This document shows, piece after piece, positions 33,142-41,871 of a DNA stretch of 64,000 nt. Under the pieces are notes generated by a model. The model saw only the letters and a program-made list of their open reading frames with translations, was not told the origin of the DNA and searched no databases. A program made the translations under genes and the position numbers. This DNA is from JAEYZM01 sp943372195. GTDB taxonomy: Bacteria > Bacteroidota > Bacteroidia > Sphingobacteriales > Sphingobacteriaceae. The stretch spans positions 62,001-126,000 of the forward strand of contig CALRXS010000001.1 of assembly GCA_943372195.1 (NCBI GenBank), written 5' to 3'. The stretch's first letter is position 1; the number at the start of each line of letters is the position of its first letter.

Positions 33142-34985
33142 TTCAAATAGGTTTTGAATACTCTTTGCATATATGCTTGAGCAACTTTCTTTTTCTGATC
33201 TAAATTTGAAGATTCTAATTTTTGATAAATTATTTCTTTTCTAATATTATCTACATTTATAATATTATCATTATCTACCCAACCTATACCATTGTCGTAA
33301 CTATAAAAAGCAAAACCATCTTTCGACTTATCAAGTAAATTGCTTGACCAATGAAATGCAGTATCGCTAATATTCATTTGCTTTAATAGGGTCGAAGCAA
33401 TATCTGTTTGAGAACCAATTTTATCTATAATATTACCATTGTACTTTTCATTAATTACATCCCCATAAAAGAATAAAGGTATTCTGAATTTACGATAATC
33501 ATATGCGTTGTCGTATTCTTTTGGCAAGCGATGCCCATGGTCTGCTACAACTACAAACATTGTGTTTTTATACCATTTCTCCTTTTCAGCTTTTGCCATA
33601 AACTCTCCAAAACTTAAATCAGTATAATTTGCAGCCTTTCTAAATTTTGATGGTAAATCATCTCCCTTGAATTTATTAGGAATAGGTACTTCAAAAGGTT
33701 CATGTGAACTTAAGGTCAATATAGTACTCATGAATGGCTCTTTTAATGTTCGCATGTCTTCTAATGCTTTATCAAATAAAAAACCATCATGCGCTCCCCA
33801 TTTAGAATTCATTTGATTGCTCTCAAAATTGTTTTTATCAATTATTTTTTCGAATTGAGATGAAATTAAATAAGATTTGAAATTGGCAAATTCTGACTCT
33901 CCACCATAATAGAATGCAGTGGAATAACCATTTGAACTTAATGTCTTCGGTATAGCTGGTAGTTTTTCAAACTTATCTGGTTGTTGAATAATTGTTCTTA
34001 CTGCTTGTGTCGGAAATCCACTTAATATAGCGATCATGCCTTTATCAGTTCTATCTCCTGAGGCAAATATATTACTGAATGAAAGTCCAGAGCTAGCGTA
34101 TTTATTGATAAACGGACTTACATTTTTCTCTCCACCGAAAGCTTCGACAACATCAGAAGTATAACTTTCTAAAATTATGATTACAACATTCGGACGATCA
34201 ATTGTAAGTATACTTTCATTCGATATGTTTTTATTGATGTATAATGAATCTACTAAATTATGAGCTTCATCGTCTGACATAAAAACATAAGGATTATCTG
34301 TACTAAAATGATTCTCAATTACAGAATGCATTAAGTTCCATTCAGTATTTATTGCTGCATGATTGACTGCATTTTTATTCGAAAAATATACTGCACTTTG
34401 ATTAATGGGAGATAACTGTAATCCGCCTCTTAGCATCATCACAGATATAAAGGCTAACAAAGGGATACTAAAGATTTGTATAAATATATTCTCTTTAAAA
34501 TATTCTAGCTTGCCAATTTTTCTATAAATGAAATAGCAAATTATAAATTGAGTAATTATTATTAAGAATGAACTTAAAAGGGGAGAAGAAGCACTTGATG
34601 CCATCGCTTCACCTGGTGATAATATTAAGAATTCAATTGCTCTTGAATTAATTTTAGTACCCCACTCTGAATAAATATTTAAATCTATTATACCTAATAT
34701 TATAACTATTACCAGTAATATAATGCTGTAAACATGTATAATATTGATTAGAATTTTCTTTTTAGAAATAAACAGATTGAAGATAAGTAATAGAATAGGT
34801 ACTAATAAAAAATAACCTATCATCGATAGGTCAAGTCTTAGTCCTTTTGAAAATAATAATATATACTCTTCAAATGAATCAGTTTTGATTTTATCGAAGT
34901 GATAAACAAAAAAGGTTATTCGTTCAATAAAAAAAACGAATAACCAATATAGTATGTATTTTAAAAATGAACTTGCTTGCTTCAT
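33135..34985 (-). CDS. LTA synthase/phosphoglycerol-transferase-like membrane sulfatase-fold protein
   Basis: A 616-residue protein with about five N-terminal membrane helices and a large extracytoplasmic sulfatase/alkaline-phosphatase-fold domain starting at NVVIIILESYTSDVVEAF (catalytic Thr in ESYTSD). Later blocks are DHGHRLPKEYD and the metal site HDGFLFD. In Gram-negatives such proteins act as phosphoglycerol or phosphoethanolamine transferases on envelope glycans. The exact head group is unknown. It shares 7 bp with the convergent Nudix gene and is 5 bp downstream of the DUF4412-like gene. Confidence 0.82.
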   Translation of the reverse strand: MKQASSFLKYILYWLFVFFIERITFFVYHFDKIKTDSFEEYILLFSKGLRLDLSMIGYFLLVPILLLIFNLFISKKKILINIIHVYSIILLVIVIILGIIDLNIYSEWGTKINSRAIEFLILSPGEAMASSASSPLLSSFLIIITQFIICYFIYRKIGKLEYFKENIFIQIFSIPLLAFISVMMLRGGLQLSPINQSAVYFSNKNAVNHAAINTEWNLMHSVIENHFSTDNPYVFMSDDEAHNLVDSLYINKNISNESILTIDRPNVVIIILESYTSDVVEAFGGEKNVSPFINKYASSGLSFSNIFASGDRTDKGMIAILSGFPTQAVRTIIQQPDKFEKLPAIPKTLSSNGYSTAFYYGGESEFANFKSYLISSQFEKIIDKNNFESNQMNSKWGAHDGFLFDKALEDMRTLKEPFMSTILTLSSHEPFEVPIPNKFKGDDLPSKFRKAANYTDLSFGEFMAKAEKEKWYKNTMFVVVADHGHRLPKEYDNAYDYRKFRIPLFFYGDVINEKYNGNIIDKIGSQTDIASTLLKQMNISDTAFHWSSNLLDKSKDGFAFYSYDNGIGWVDNDNIINVDNIRKEIIYQKLESSNLDQKKKVAQAYMQRVFKTYLNY

Positions 34986-34990
34986 TCTAA

Positions 34991-35665
34991 TTATTCGGCA
35001 CCACCACCTAATTCTTTCATTAGCTGCTCTTCGGTTACTAATTTATATTCTGAAGATGCTACGAATTCTGCATCAGCAATTTTTATCTTTTCAATTGACT
35101 TAGCTCTTATCGTCATGGTTATGCCGTTTAACTTTGTGTTAAATTCTAATGGCATACCGTTTATGTTTTTGTATTGTGATGTTAAGCTATTTTCTAAATA
35201 TGGCAATTCCTCTGAATAATAAATATAAGTCTCTTCATTATTAGATTTGTTCTTCATAATGGCTTTCTTACATGCAAAACCAGCAATTTCTTTGGTCTCT
35301 GTTGTGTTTATCACTTCGAATTCTGGTAAGCTTTTCTTTTGCTCTTCAACCTTTGCTGGGTCTACCTTCATAGCATATTTACTACCCATTACATCTAGTA
35401 ATATTAATCCAGCACTCGGATCTTTTTGGTCAGATAAAGTAATGTTCTCAGCCATAGCTGTAGCCATCTCAGTTCTGCATTTAGATCCTTTAAATTTCAT
35501 AACTATTTCTGATGGTAACATCGCTGCCATCATACCTTCTACTTCACCATCTAAAGTGATTTCGTATACAATTTTACCCTCAGCATTTTTTGATTTCTTT
35601 TGTGCTTGTGTAATTGTACCGAATATCGCAGTCATTAAAACTGCCAAGATTAATATTCTTCTCAT
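34991..35665 (-). CDS. Exported DUF4412/GLPGLI-like protein
   Basis: A 224-residue protein with a signal peptide (LILAVLMTAIFGTITQAQ). The mature part is a run of beta strands of the kind seen in DUF4412 and GLPGLI families of Bacteroidota: EGKIVYEITLDGEVEG, then ETKEIAGFACKKAIMK followed by EETYIYYSEELPY and a late FVASSEYKLVTEEQL. Function is unknown; it may be a periplasmic lipoprotein-carrier-like beta protein. It probably shares a transcript with the LTA-synthase-like gene 5 bp downstream. Confidence 0.65.
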   Translation of the reverse strand: MRRILILAVLMTAIFGTITQAQKKSKNAEGKIVYEITLDGEVEGMMAAMLPSEIVMKFKGSKCRTEMATAMAENITLSDQKDPSAGLILLDVMGSKYAMKVDPAKVEEQKKSLPEFEVINTTETKEIAGFACKKAIMKNKSNNEETYIYYSEELPYLENSLTSQYKNINGMPLEFNTKLNGITMTIRAKSIEKIKIADAEFVASSEYKLVTEEQLMKELGGGAE

Positions 35666-35736
35666 ATTTTATATTTGTTTCTGTAAAAATAAGCCTTTAT
35701 CGTCATATTTTTCAATGAATCATAAAAATTACAATC

Positions 35737-37716
35737 TTATTCAAAAACTATAAATCCCGTTTTTGAGATGTTAATCGCATTTTTTGCAGATATATCTCTA
35801 TTGCTTATAATTTTTCTCGATAATATAATCTGATCTACATACCATAAATTACTTATTAAATAATCGACTTTTTCAAATTTTATTTTTGCTAAATTTTTAC
35901 GGTCAACAATCATAATTCTCTGCTCATTTACCTCAATATGTACAGATTGATTTTTATTAAATAGATATATCTTATGATTGAATTGTCCGATATTTTTCCA
36001 TGAATTTATAAACTTATTCAACCTATTTATTTTTATCGTTGAAGGTATAACATGCCTTAGTTCATTATTTATTCTATATGTATAAATAGGTATTTCATTA
36101 TAATAACTAATATAATTTCTTCGGATGTCAATAGAGTTATTATATTCTACGTATAACAAATGTATAATCATCAGTATAACAATATACTTTAATACCGACC
36201 TATATTTATGTACAAACAATAGAATAAATAGTAATATATATATGCTAAGTATAATTGATTCAAATGTTTTGATATATATATTTTCAGTTACAGAATAAGG
36301 TAGTTCAGAAATCTTATTCAAAGCTTCATTCATAATGAAAATGCTCCATTTTAATATATAATCACAAATAATAACTAACCATTTAACCGGACTAACTATT
36401 ATACTCAATATTGTTGTATACAAAGCAATACTTGATAATGGTATTGCAATCATATTTGCTGGTATAAAATAGTTCGGAAATTGATGAAAGTAATATAAAC
36501 ACAAGGGTAATGTGAATAATTGAGCAGCTATTGAAACTGAAGTCAATACCCATATTTGCTCTAAATATTTATTCTTAATATATATTAAGTTTTCAATCCA
36601 TTTTTGTAAATATAGAATACCCGTAACTGCTAAATAAGATAGTTGAAAGCCTATATCAAATAACATATTACTATCAATACTTAATAGAATCAATGCTGAA
36701 CCAGCTAACATGTTAAATGCTGATGTTCGCTGATCAATCATTCTTGCTATGATACCGAAACTAATCATGGTTGAACAGCGACATACAGATGGAGGTAATC
36801 CAGTTATTATAGAATACATCCATATAGAACCAATTAATATTACAGATTCTATTACCTTGTTTTTTACAATCCTCGTTTTACGTACTAGCCATTGTAATAC
36901 AAAAAATATAATACCTACATGCAAACCAGATACTGATATAATATGAATAGTACCTGTTTTAGAAAACGTATTCATTACTTCTTTATCTAAATCAGCTCTA
37001 TATCCCAATAATAAAGCTGCTGATAATTCAAATACCGATACTTCACTTATATTTTTTTTTAAAAGTGCAATCAGTTTATTCCTAGATTCATGGCTAAATT
37101 TTAAAATGAAATTTGCATTCCTTTTTTCTATTCTTACTATATCATCTTCATTGATTTTTAGTTGATGATAGATATGATTATTCTTTAAGTAATTTTCATA
37201 ATTGAACGAGCCAGGCCATTCTTGTTTTCGAATATTTCTGATTTTATTCTTCAATATGACCCTGTCTGAGAAGTTAAGTAATCTTAAACTTGAATCTACA
37301 TTTAAGTTTATTTTACCTACACTCTTATTTTCAAAAATTATTTCTGTGGGGTAACTTGAAAATGAATTTTTTAATTGCCTATCATCTTTAATTTCTAGTG
37401 TAATCAATGAATCTTGAATTGCTCGATGATAACTTACATGATTGATTTCTTGATTATTGTAATGAATTATAATAAATACTAATGTACTTATAGTGTATAT
37501 CAATACACCATTTAGTGTATGAAAAGTTACATTCTTCTTATTTAAAAAATATAATATGAATATCAATAGAAGTGAAATTGATACAAAGAAAATGCTTGTT
37601 ACCACTAAGTAATTCAATATTGACATCAGAGTTTCAGATAATAATATTCCAATTATTACACATGCTAAAATTCTAACTAATACATTTTCTCTTAGTGTAT
37701 TTCTAATTCTCAACAT
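35737..37716 (-). CDS. comEC: ComEC/Rec2-family DNA uptake channel protein
   Basis: Inner-membrane channel for single-stranded DNA in natural transformation. The 659-residue protein has an N-terminal DUF4131-type region, the competence domain with HIISVSGLHVGIIFFVLQW (about residues 253-271), and about ten membrane helices. The C-terminal metallo-beta-lactamase-like domain of larger ComEC proteins is not seen; only a short degenerate tail of about 120 residues remains, which is common in Bacteroidota. It overlaps the upstream helix-hairpin-helix gene by 7 bp and is the last gene of a three-gene operon under palindrome copy 1. Confidence 0.88.
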   Translation of the reverse strand: MLRIRNTLRENVLVRILACVIIGILLSETLMSILNYLVVTSIFFVSISLLLIFILYFLNKKNVTFHTLNGVLIYTISTLVFIIIHYNNQEINHVSYHRAIQDSLITLEIKDDRQLKNSFSSYPTEIIFENKSVGKINLNVDSSLRLLNFSDRVILKNKIRNIRKQEWPGSFNYENYLKNNHIYHQLKINEDDIVRIEKRNANFILKFSHESRNKLIALLKKNISEVSVFELSAALLLGYRADLDKEVMNTFSKTGTIHIISVSGLHVGIIFFVLQWLVRKTRIVKNKVIESVILIGSIWMYSIITGLPPSVCRCSTMISFGIIARMIDQRTSAFNMLAGSALILLSIDSNMLFDIGFQLSYLAVTGILYLQKWIENLIYIKNKYLEQIWVLTSVSIAAQLFTLPLCLYYFHQFPNYFIPANMIAIPLSSIALYTTILSIIVSPVKWLVIICDYILKWSIFIMNEALNKISELPYSVTENIYIKTFESIILSIYILLFILLFVHKYRSVLKYIVILMIIHLLYVEYNNSIDIRRNYISYYNEIPIYTYRINNELRHVIPSTIKINRLNKFINSWKNIGQFNHKIYLFNKNQSVHIEVNEQRIMIVDRKNLAKIKFEKVDYLISNLWYVDQIILSRKIISNRDISAKNAINISKTGFIVFE

Positions 37717-39485
37717 CTTAATTCAACCCTTATCATTATTCTCTGCTCATTGTGTTGATTGCTATATTCATATTTATTCTGTACAGAGGCTAATACCTTT
37801 AACCCTTTAATTGAATTCAACAGAATACTTATTTCATTTAACAATCCACTCGAATTCAATGAATTCATTACTGATCCGTTGATACTATTTTCATGAAAAT
37901 ACAAGACATTCGATTGGTTTGCTCTGTAATTGCATACGGTGTTTGTAATTTGAAAGTCTTTTTTTTTATAATGTAGTTGAATTGATTGTGCCCATGTATA
38001 GGAGTCTGATATTTTAGAGCCCATTATCTGATATCGAACAGTTAAACTCTGATCTAGTACTAGCAAATATTTGATTTTTAAACGTAGATTTTTCTGATTG
38101 ATTTCTTCTATTCCCCTTGATTTATCTATATATGTAATGTTTATACTCAAAGAATTACCCAATTTTTTCGCCCTCCTTAATACTACTTCATATCTATAAT
38201 TAAATTGTCCGAAATCTCTTTTATTAAGCACCTCTCTTTTCTTTTTTAATATACTTAACAATTCTAAATTGAAATAATTTCTGATTGGCTGTACATATGC
38301 TATTCTATATCCTTCTTGATCATTTCTACTGATACCCATTACTCTTTGACTCATATACAAACTATTGTATGTTGTACTGAAATAAGTTTTAGATATACCT
38401 ATGCTGTGATTTTTGTTTATTAATAACATGAATCCTATGAAGTAAGCATATTGCCCTTCATTAAATGCTATTTCAGTATTGATGATTTTATTGTTAGAGA
38501 AGTAGAATTGATGATTTGAACTATATGAAATTCCTTTTTCTCGAATTGCTATTAAAAGTGATTGTTGTTTTCTACTCGTATTTCTAGCTATTTCTATTGT
38601 CGCCAATTTATCATTTACAGCTCTCTTTTTTGATAATTCATTTATTGTTCTATGATACCCTGCAGTCATTCCCTCATCTCTAAAAATCGATGAATAGGCA
38701 GAATTCAATTGCCATTTTTTGCTTTTTAATTGTATGACAACCCCTTTAAATCTGTTGCTTTCATTATTATTTGCAACGCCCCTGTAACTACTACCAACAC
38801 TCGATATATTGCTCACATCCGAAAACATATTCGAATTAAAACCTTGTCCTATTAATAACCCCTGCCCATAAAATAACTCATAATGCCCAAAAATCATTTC
38901 AATATGTTTACGCTTATAATTCAAAAACATACTATGGTGATCGAATGCTTCATGTTCTCTATAATTATGATAGTTTTCTCCTATGTCATTTTCTCTTGAT
39001 ATACCTAGCTTTAATCTATTATTTATTTGATAGTTTAATCGCTGTTGCAATCCAGCATTATTGCCTAAATAATTTTCCTCAATTGATGACTTATAGACAT
39101 ATGATGTTTTGAATACTAGTTTTGGTTTTATCCATAACTCTTTTGCAGCCTTAGTTCTTATTATCTTTGATAATATTCTATATTCAAGCTCCGTAAATCC
39201 TTCTATACTTTGTAACTCTAAAAGATCAATAAACTCGCCATTCAATTCATAATGTTCTTTTAAATTACTGTACTGTTGTTCATTTACATACAAACTATAT
39301 ATTTCTTCATTATTCAAAAATTCATTTAAAGTGATTTTATGATTAATTAGCCAATCAAATTCTTCTTGCAAATAGCTAAGATCTTCTTCGATCTCTTCTC
39401 TAATATTTTGAATAGGTTCATTCTCTTGAGCTATGCTAAAAAGTGGTATGAATATTAGAAATAGTATGAATTTACTTGATTTCAT
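37710..39485 (-). CDS. Helix-hairpin-helix outer-membrane protein
   Basis: A 591-residue exported protein: signal peptide (FILFLIFIPLFSIAQ), then a ComEA-like helical region at residues about 28-110 with two HhH-type repeats (ISLYVNEQQYSNLKEH..., LLELQSIEGFTELEYRILSKI), then a long strand-rich part that looks like an outer-membrane barrel. ComEA binds incoming DNA through HhH motifs, and this gene overlaps comEC by 7 bp, so a DNA-uptake role is likely but not proven. It overlaps the 261-residue gene upstream by 14 bp. Confidence 0.7.
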   Translation of the reverse strand: MKSSKFILFLIFIPLFSIAQENEPIQNIREEIEEDLSYLQEEFDWLINHKITLNEFLNNEEIYSLYVNEQQYSNLKEHYELNGEFIDLLELQSIEGFTELEYRILSKIIRTKAAKELWIKPKLVFKTSYVYKSSIEENYLGNNAGLQQRLNYQINNRLKLGISRENDIGENYHNYREHEAFDHHSMFLNYKRKHIEMIFGHYELFYGQGLLIGQGFNSNMFSDVSNISSVGSSYRGVANNNESNRFKGVVIQLKSKKWQLNSAYSSIFRDEGMTAGYHRTINELSKKRAVNDKLATIEIARNTSRKQQSLLIAIREKGISYSSNHQFYFSNNKIINTEIAFNEGQYAYFIGFMLLINKNHSIGISKTYFSTTYNSLYMSQRVMGISRNDQEGYRIAYVQPIRNYFNLELLSILKKKREVLNKRDFGQFNYRYEVVLRRAKKLGNSLSINITYIDKSRGIEEINQKNLRLKIKYLLVLDQSLTVRYQIMGSKISDSYTWAQSIQLHYKKKDFQITNTVCNYRANQSNVLYFHENSINGSVMNSLNSSGLLNEISILLNSIKGLKVLASVQNKYEYSNQHNEQRIMIRVELRC

Positions 39486-40257
39486 AGGTCAAGGTTAAAC
39501 ACGGACTCATACCTAAATATTTATGTAGACTATTAGAACATTCTATTTCAAGCTTTTTGATTTTATAAAATATGCCAAATGATAAATATGATTCATCAGT
39601 ACTTAATGCCATACGTGATGCGAATCGATCATTGCTTTTGTATTCTAATCCCGACTTTATTACTATTTGTCCGTTTGAATTTATCTCAGTGCTTACATAT
39701 ATTGGAAGCTTTTTAATTCTCTTGAATAAAAGGCCTGTCTTTAAACTCGACTGCCATTGATTAAACTCTAGTAATGATTGGCTTTGCATCCAATAACTCC
39801 CGATATCAAAATTCTTATTTACATGATAAACGAATCCGATTTCTGGTAGTACTTTATAATATCTATTTGATTCAATCTCTATGAAATTATTTTTAATTTT
39901 TATGCCTAATGATAGTTTTTCATTCAATCGTTTTGCATACAAAATGGAGAGGGTATGATCACTTAAAGCATCAAATGATAAATGATTATAATCAATGCCT
40001 ATGTAATTGTTTTTACCATTGAATAAATAAAATATAGAGTTATATCGAATTTCAGGAAGGGTATAAGGCAATGCTTGACTGAGTCCGATTTTTTTTGACT
40101 TGTTTTGGGTGATAGCAGCAGGGTTCAAATGTTGAATACCATTTCTTAATGCTACCACATTGCTCCCTGCCAATGCTGTTTGTGCAGCATCAGAATATCC
40201 TTGAGCAAGAATTCTTATACTCATCAAACAACACACTATCAATCCCACCCATTTCAT
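39472..40257 (-). CDS. Outer-membrane protein of the comEC operon, PorV-like
   Basis: A 261-residue exported protein with a signal peptide (WVGLIVCCLMSIRILAQ). GYSDAAQTALAGSNVVALRNGIQHLNPAAI at the mature N-terminus is reminiscent of PorV/FadL-type barrels, where NPA(G/A) lies in the hatch region; this is by resemblance only. It is the first gene of the operon with the HhH protein and comEC, and overlaps the HhH gene by 14 bp. The promoter is unusual: a -7 element 7 bp before the ATG and palindrome copy 1 exactly 23 bp further upstream. It may be the outer-membrane part of a DNA-uptake machine, which is inference. Confidence 0.6.
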   Translation of the reverse strand: MKWVGLIVCCLMSIRILAQGYSDAAQTALAGSNVVALRNGIQHLNPAAITQNKSKKIGLSQALPYTLPEIRYNSIFYLFNGKNNYIGIDYNHLSFDALSDHTLSILYAKRLNEKLSLGIKIKNNFIEIESNRYYKVLPEIGFVYHVNKNFDIGSYWMQSQSLLEFNQWQSSLKTGLLFKRIKKLPIYVSTEINSNGQIVIKSGLEYKSNDRFASRMALSTDESYLSFGIFYKIKKLEIECSNSLHKYLGMSPCLTLTYEIK

Positions 40258-40264
40258 TTCAAAA

Positions 40265-40272
40265 CAAAAATA
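40265..40272 (-). promoter_or_regulatory. -7 element of the comEC operon
   Basis: TATTTTTG on minus fits TAnnTTTG and is 7 bp before the ATG, so the mRNA would be leaderless or nearly so. Palindrome copy 1 begins 23 bp upstream. Confidence 0.65.
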
Positions 40273-40295
40273 AGCGGCATCAATAATTAATAAAA

Positions 40296-40309
40296 CTGCA
40301 TTTATGCAG
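40296..40309. promoter_or_regulatory. Palindromic operator candidate, copy 1
   Basis: CTGCATTTATGCAG, a perfect 5-bp-arm (CTGCA/TGCAG) palindrome with a 4-bp centre, followed on plus by GATTATT. The 23 bp between it and the -7 element is the same as for copies 2 and 3. It covers the -33 region, where a sigma or regulator contact is expected. Confidence 0.7.
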
Positions 40310-40363
40310 GATTATTTATCAGCAATTTAAATAAGTATTGAGTATCTAAAATATTAGGAGTCG

Positions 40364-40391
40364 GAATACTGAATACTTTATACGGAATACG
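40364..40391. repeat. Heptad array at the 3' end of the MerR gene
   Basis: Four phased 7-bp words: GAATACT, GAATACT, TTATACG, GAATACG. They end 3 bp before the MerR stop codon. The inverse complement contains the same words (GTATTC) as the array at 50220. Confidence 0.65.
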
Positions 40392-40394
40392 TTC

Positions 40395-40730
40395 TTAAAG
40401 GCTATCCTTTATCTCTATCAAAAACCCTTTTAATTTAGATAATGACTCAATCACTTTCTGAGTGTCTTTGATGTCATTTGGGTTTTTCTTCATTTCTTCT
40501 TTGGCACCACTGAGAGTGTAGCCTTTTTCTTTTACTAGATGATATATGATTTTAATATTTTCTATGTCTTCTTGAGTGAAGAGTCTATTTCCCTTACGGT
40601 TTTTCTTAGGTTGTAGCACAGCAAATTCACCTTCCCAAAAGCGAATTAAAGAGGGATTTACATTGAATAGTTTTGCAACCTCCCCAATGGTATAATATCT
40701 TTTTTGTACTTCTTCTTCGTTAGTAGACAT
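40395..40730 (-). CDS. MerR-family transcriptional regulator
   Basis: A 111-residue protein with the MerR winged-helix DNA-binding domain: YYTIGEVAKLFNVNPSLIRFWEGEF (about residues 11-35), the wing NRKGNRLFTQEDIENIKII, and a helical dimerisation tail. No effector-binding cysteines are present, so it is of the short HspR/CueR-unlike type seen in Bacteroidota. It lies 10 bp after the M23 peptidase gene on the same strand and probably shares its leaderless promoter. Target unknown. Confidence 0.85.
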   Translation of the reverse strand: MSTNEEEVQKRYYTIGEVAKLFNVNPSLIRFWEGEFAVLQPKKNRKGNRLFTQEDIENIKIIYHLVKEKGYTLSGAKEEMKKNPNDIKDTQKVIESLSKLKGFLIEIKDSL

Positions 40731-40740
40731 AGTCTTAGTT

Positions 40741-41715
40741 TTAGTCGAACGATTGATTAGCTGTTTGTGAAATCTTTAACATAGTTTCATATTCAGCAGG
40801 TTTTAAGTCGTTATAGTAAAAGTTAATCGGATTAATTGGTCTTCCTCCTTTACGAACTTCATAATGTAAATGTGGTGCTGTTGATGTACCTGTATTTCCT
40901 ACATATCCGATAATTTCCCCTCGCTTTACACTTTGACCACGACGAGCTTTAATTCTGCTCATATGTGCATATAATGTTTGATAGCCATATCCATGGTTAA
41001 TAACCACATGATTTCCATATCCTCTACCACCCGCATCTGCTGTACTCACATATCCATCTCCTGTAGCATAAATAGGTGTGCCTATTGCTGCTGTAAAGTC
41101 CATACCCGTATGCATCTTCGATGTTTTATAAATCGGATGAATACGATATCCGAAGCCTGATGCAAATGCCTTTAATCGTTTGTTAGAAATGGGCTGTATT
41201 GCAGGAATACTCGCCAATAATTTATTTTTATTTTTTACTTCTTTTAATAACTCATCATACGATTTTGATTGCACATACATCTGCTTAGCCACTCTGTCAA
41301 GCTTCTCTGTTGTACTAATCATAATCTCTGAATAATCATAGCTTTCTAATGATTTATATCTGTTCACTCCACCAAATCCAGCTTTACGTACATCGCTAGA
41401 GATAGGCTCTGCTTCAAAAATTACTCTGTAAATATTATCATCTCGATCTTGCAAGTCAGTCATCACCACTTCCATAATTTTCAATCGATCTTCTAATAAA
41501 TCATATTGTAAAGTAAGTTGCTCTATTTCTCTTTTTAATCTTTTCTCTTTTGGTGAATCAATATAGGTATACGCAATAATCATAACGATACTCGCAAACA
41601 CCGCAACAGATGCTAAATACCCAATCACTCTAAGTATCTTTTTCGTAAGGCTTAATTCAACCTTTTCGTACTTGAGTGTATGTGTATTATAGAAGTATTT
41701 TATCTTTTTCGCCAT
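40741..41715 (-). CDS. M23-family peptidoglycan endopeptidase
   Basis: A 324-residue membrane-anchored peptidase: one N-terminal membrane helix (residues about 34-52, GYLASVAVFASIVMIIAYTY), a coiled coil (about 60-100), and a C-terminal LytM domain with HTGMDF and YQTLYAHMS and HLHYEVRKGG, i.e. all zinc ligands. It likely cuts or regulates cross-link hydrolysis at division or elongation. TAACTTTG ends 4 bp before the ATG. The MerR gene is 10 bp downstream. Confidence 0.9.
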   Translation of the reverse strand: MAKKIKYFYNTHTLKYEKVELSLTKKILRVIGYLASVAVFASIVMIIAYTYIDSPKEKRLKREIEQLTLQYDLLEDRLKIMEVVMTDLQDRDDNIYRVIFEAEPISSDVRKAGFGGVNRYKSLESYDYSEIMISTTEKLDRVAKQMYVQSKSYDELLKEVKNKNKLLASIPAIQPISNKRLKAFASGFGYRIHPIYKTSKMHTGMDFTAAIGTPIYATGDGYVSTADAGGRGYGNHVVINHGYGYQTLYAHMSRIKARRGQSVKRGEIIGYVGNTGTSTAPHLHYEVRKGGRPINPINFYYNDLKPAEYETMLKISQTANQSFD

Positions 41716-41719
41716 ATTG

Positions 41720-41727
41720 CAAAGTTA
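41720..41727 (-). promoter_or_regulatory. -7 element 4 bp before the M23 peptidase ATG
   Basis: TAACTTTG on minus fits TAnnTTTG and is followed by CAAT and the ATG; leaderless arrangement. Confidence 0.6.
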
Positions 41728-41857
41728 ATAATTTCAAGCTTTTTTTAGCTGATTATATGTAACATTCATATATTCAATGATTTATGATGTTTATAACATT
41801 CTGTCAATTTTACATCAAAAGCAGCCATTATCCGTTTATTTTTAGCGTACAAAAGAG

Positions 41858-41865
41858 TATTTTTG
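41858..41865 (+). promoter_or_regulatory. -7 element 6 bp before alaS ATG
   Basis: TATTTTTG fits TAnnTTTG. It contains the apparent upstream TTG start, which is therefore rejected; the ATG at 41872 follows CCAGCT. Confidence 0.65.
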
Positions 41866-41871
41866 CCAGCT

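Noticed and set aside
35247..35753. A 168-codon ORF opposite the DUF4412-like gene
   Set aside because: Antisense shadow; the minus strand has a signal peptide and family-like strands.
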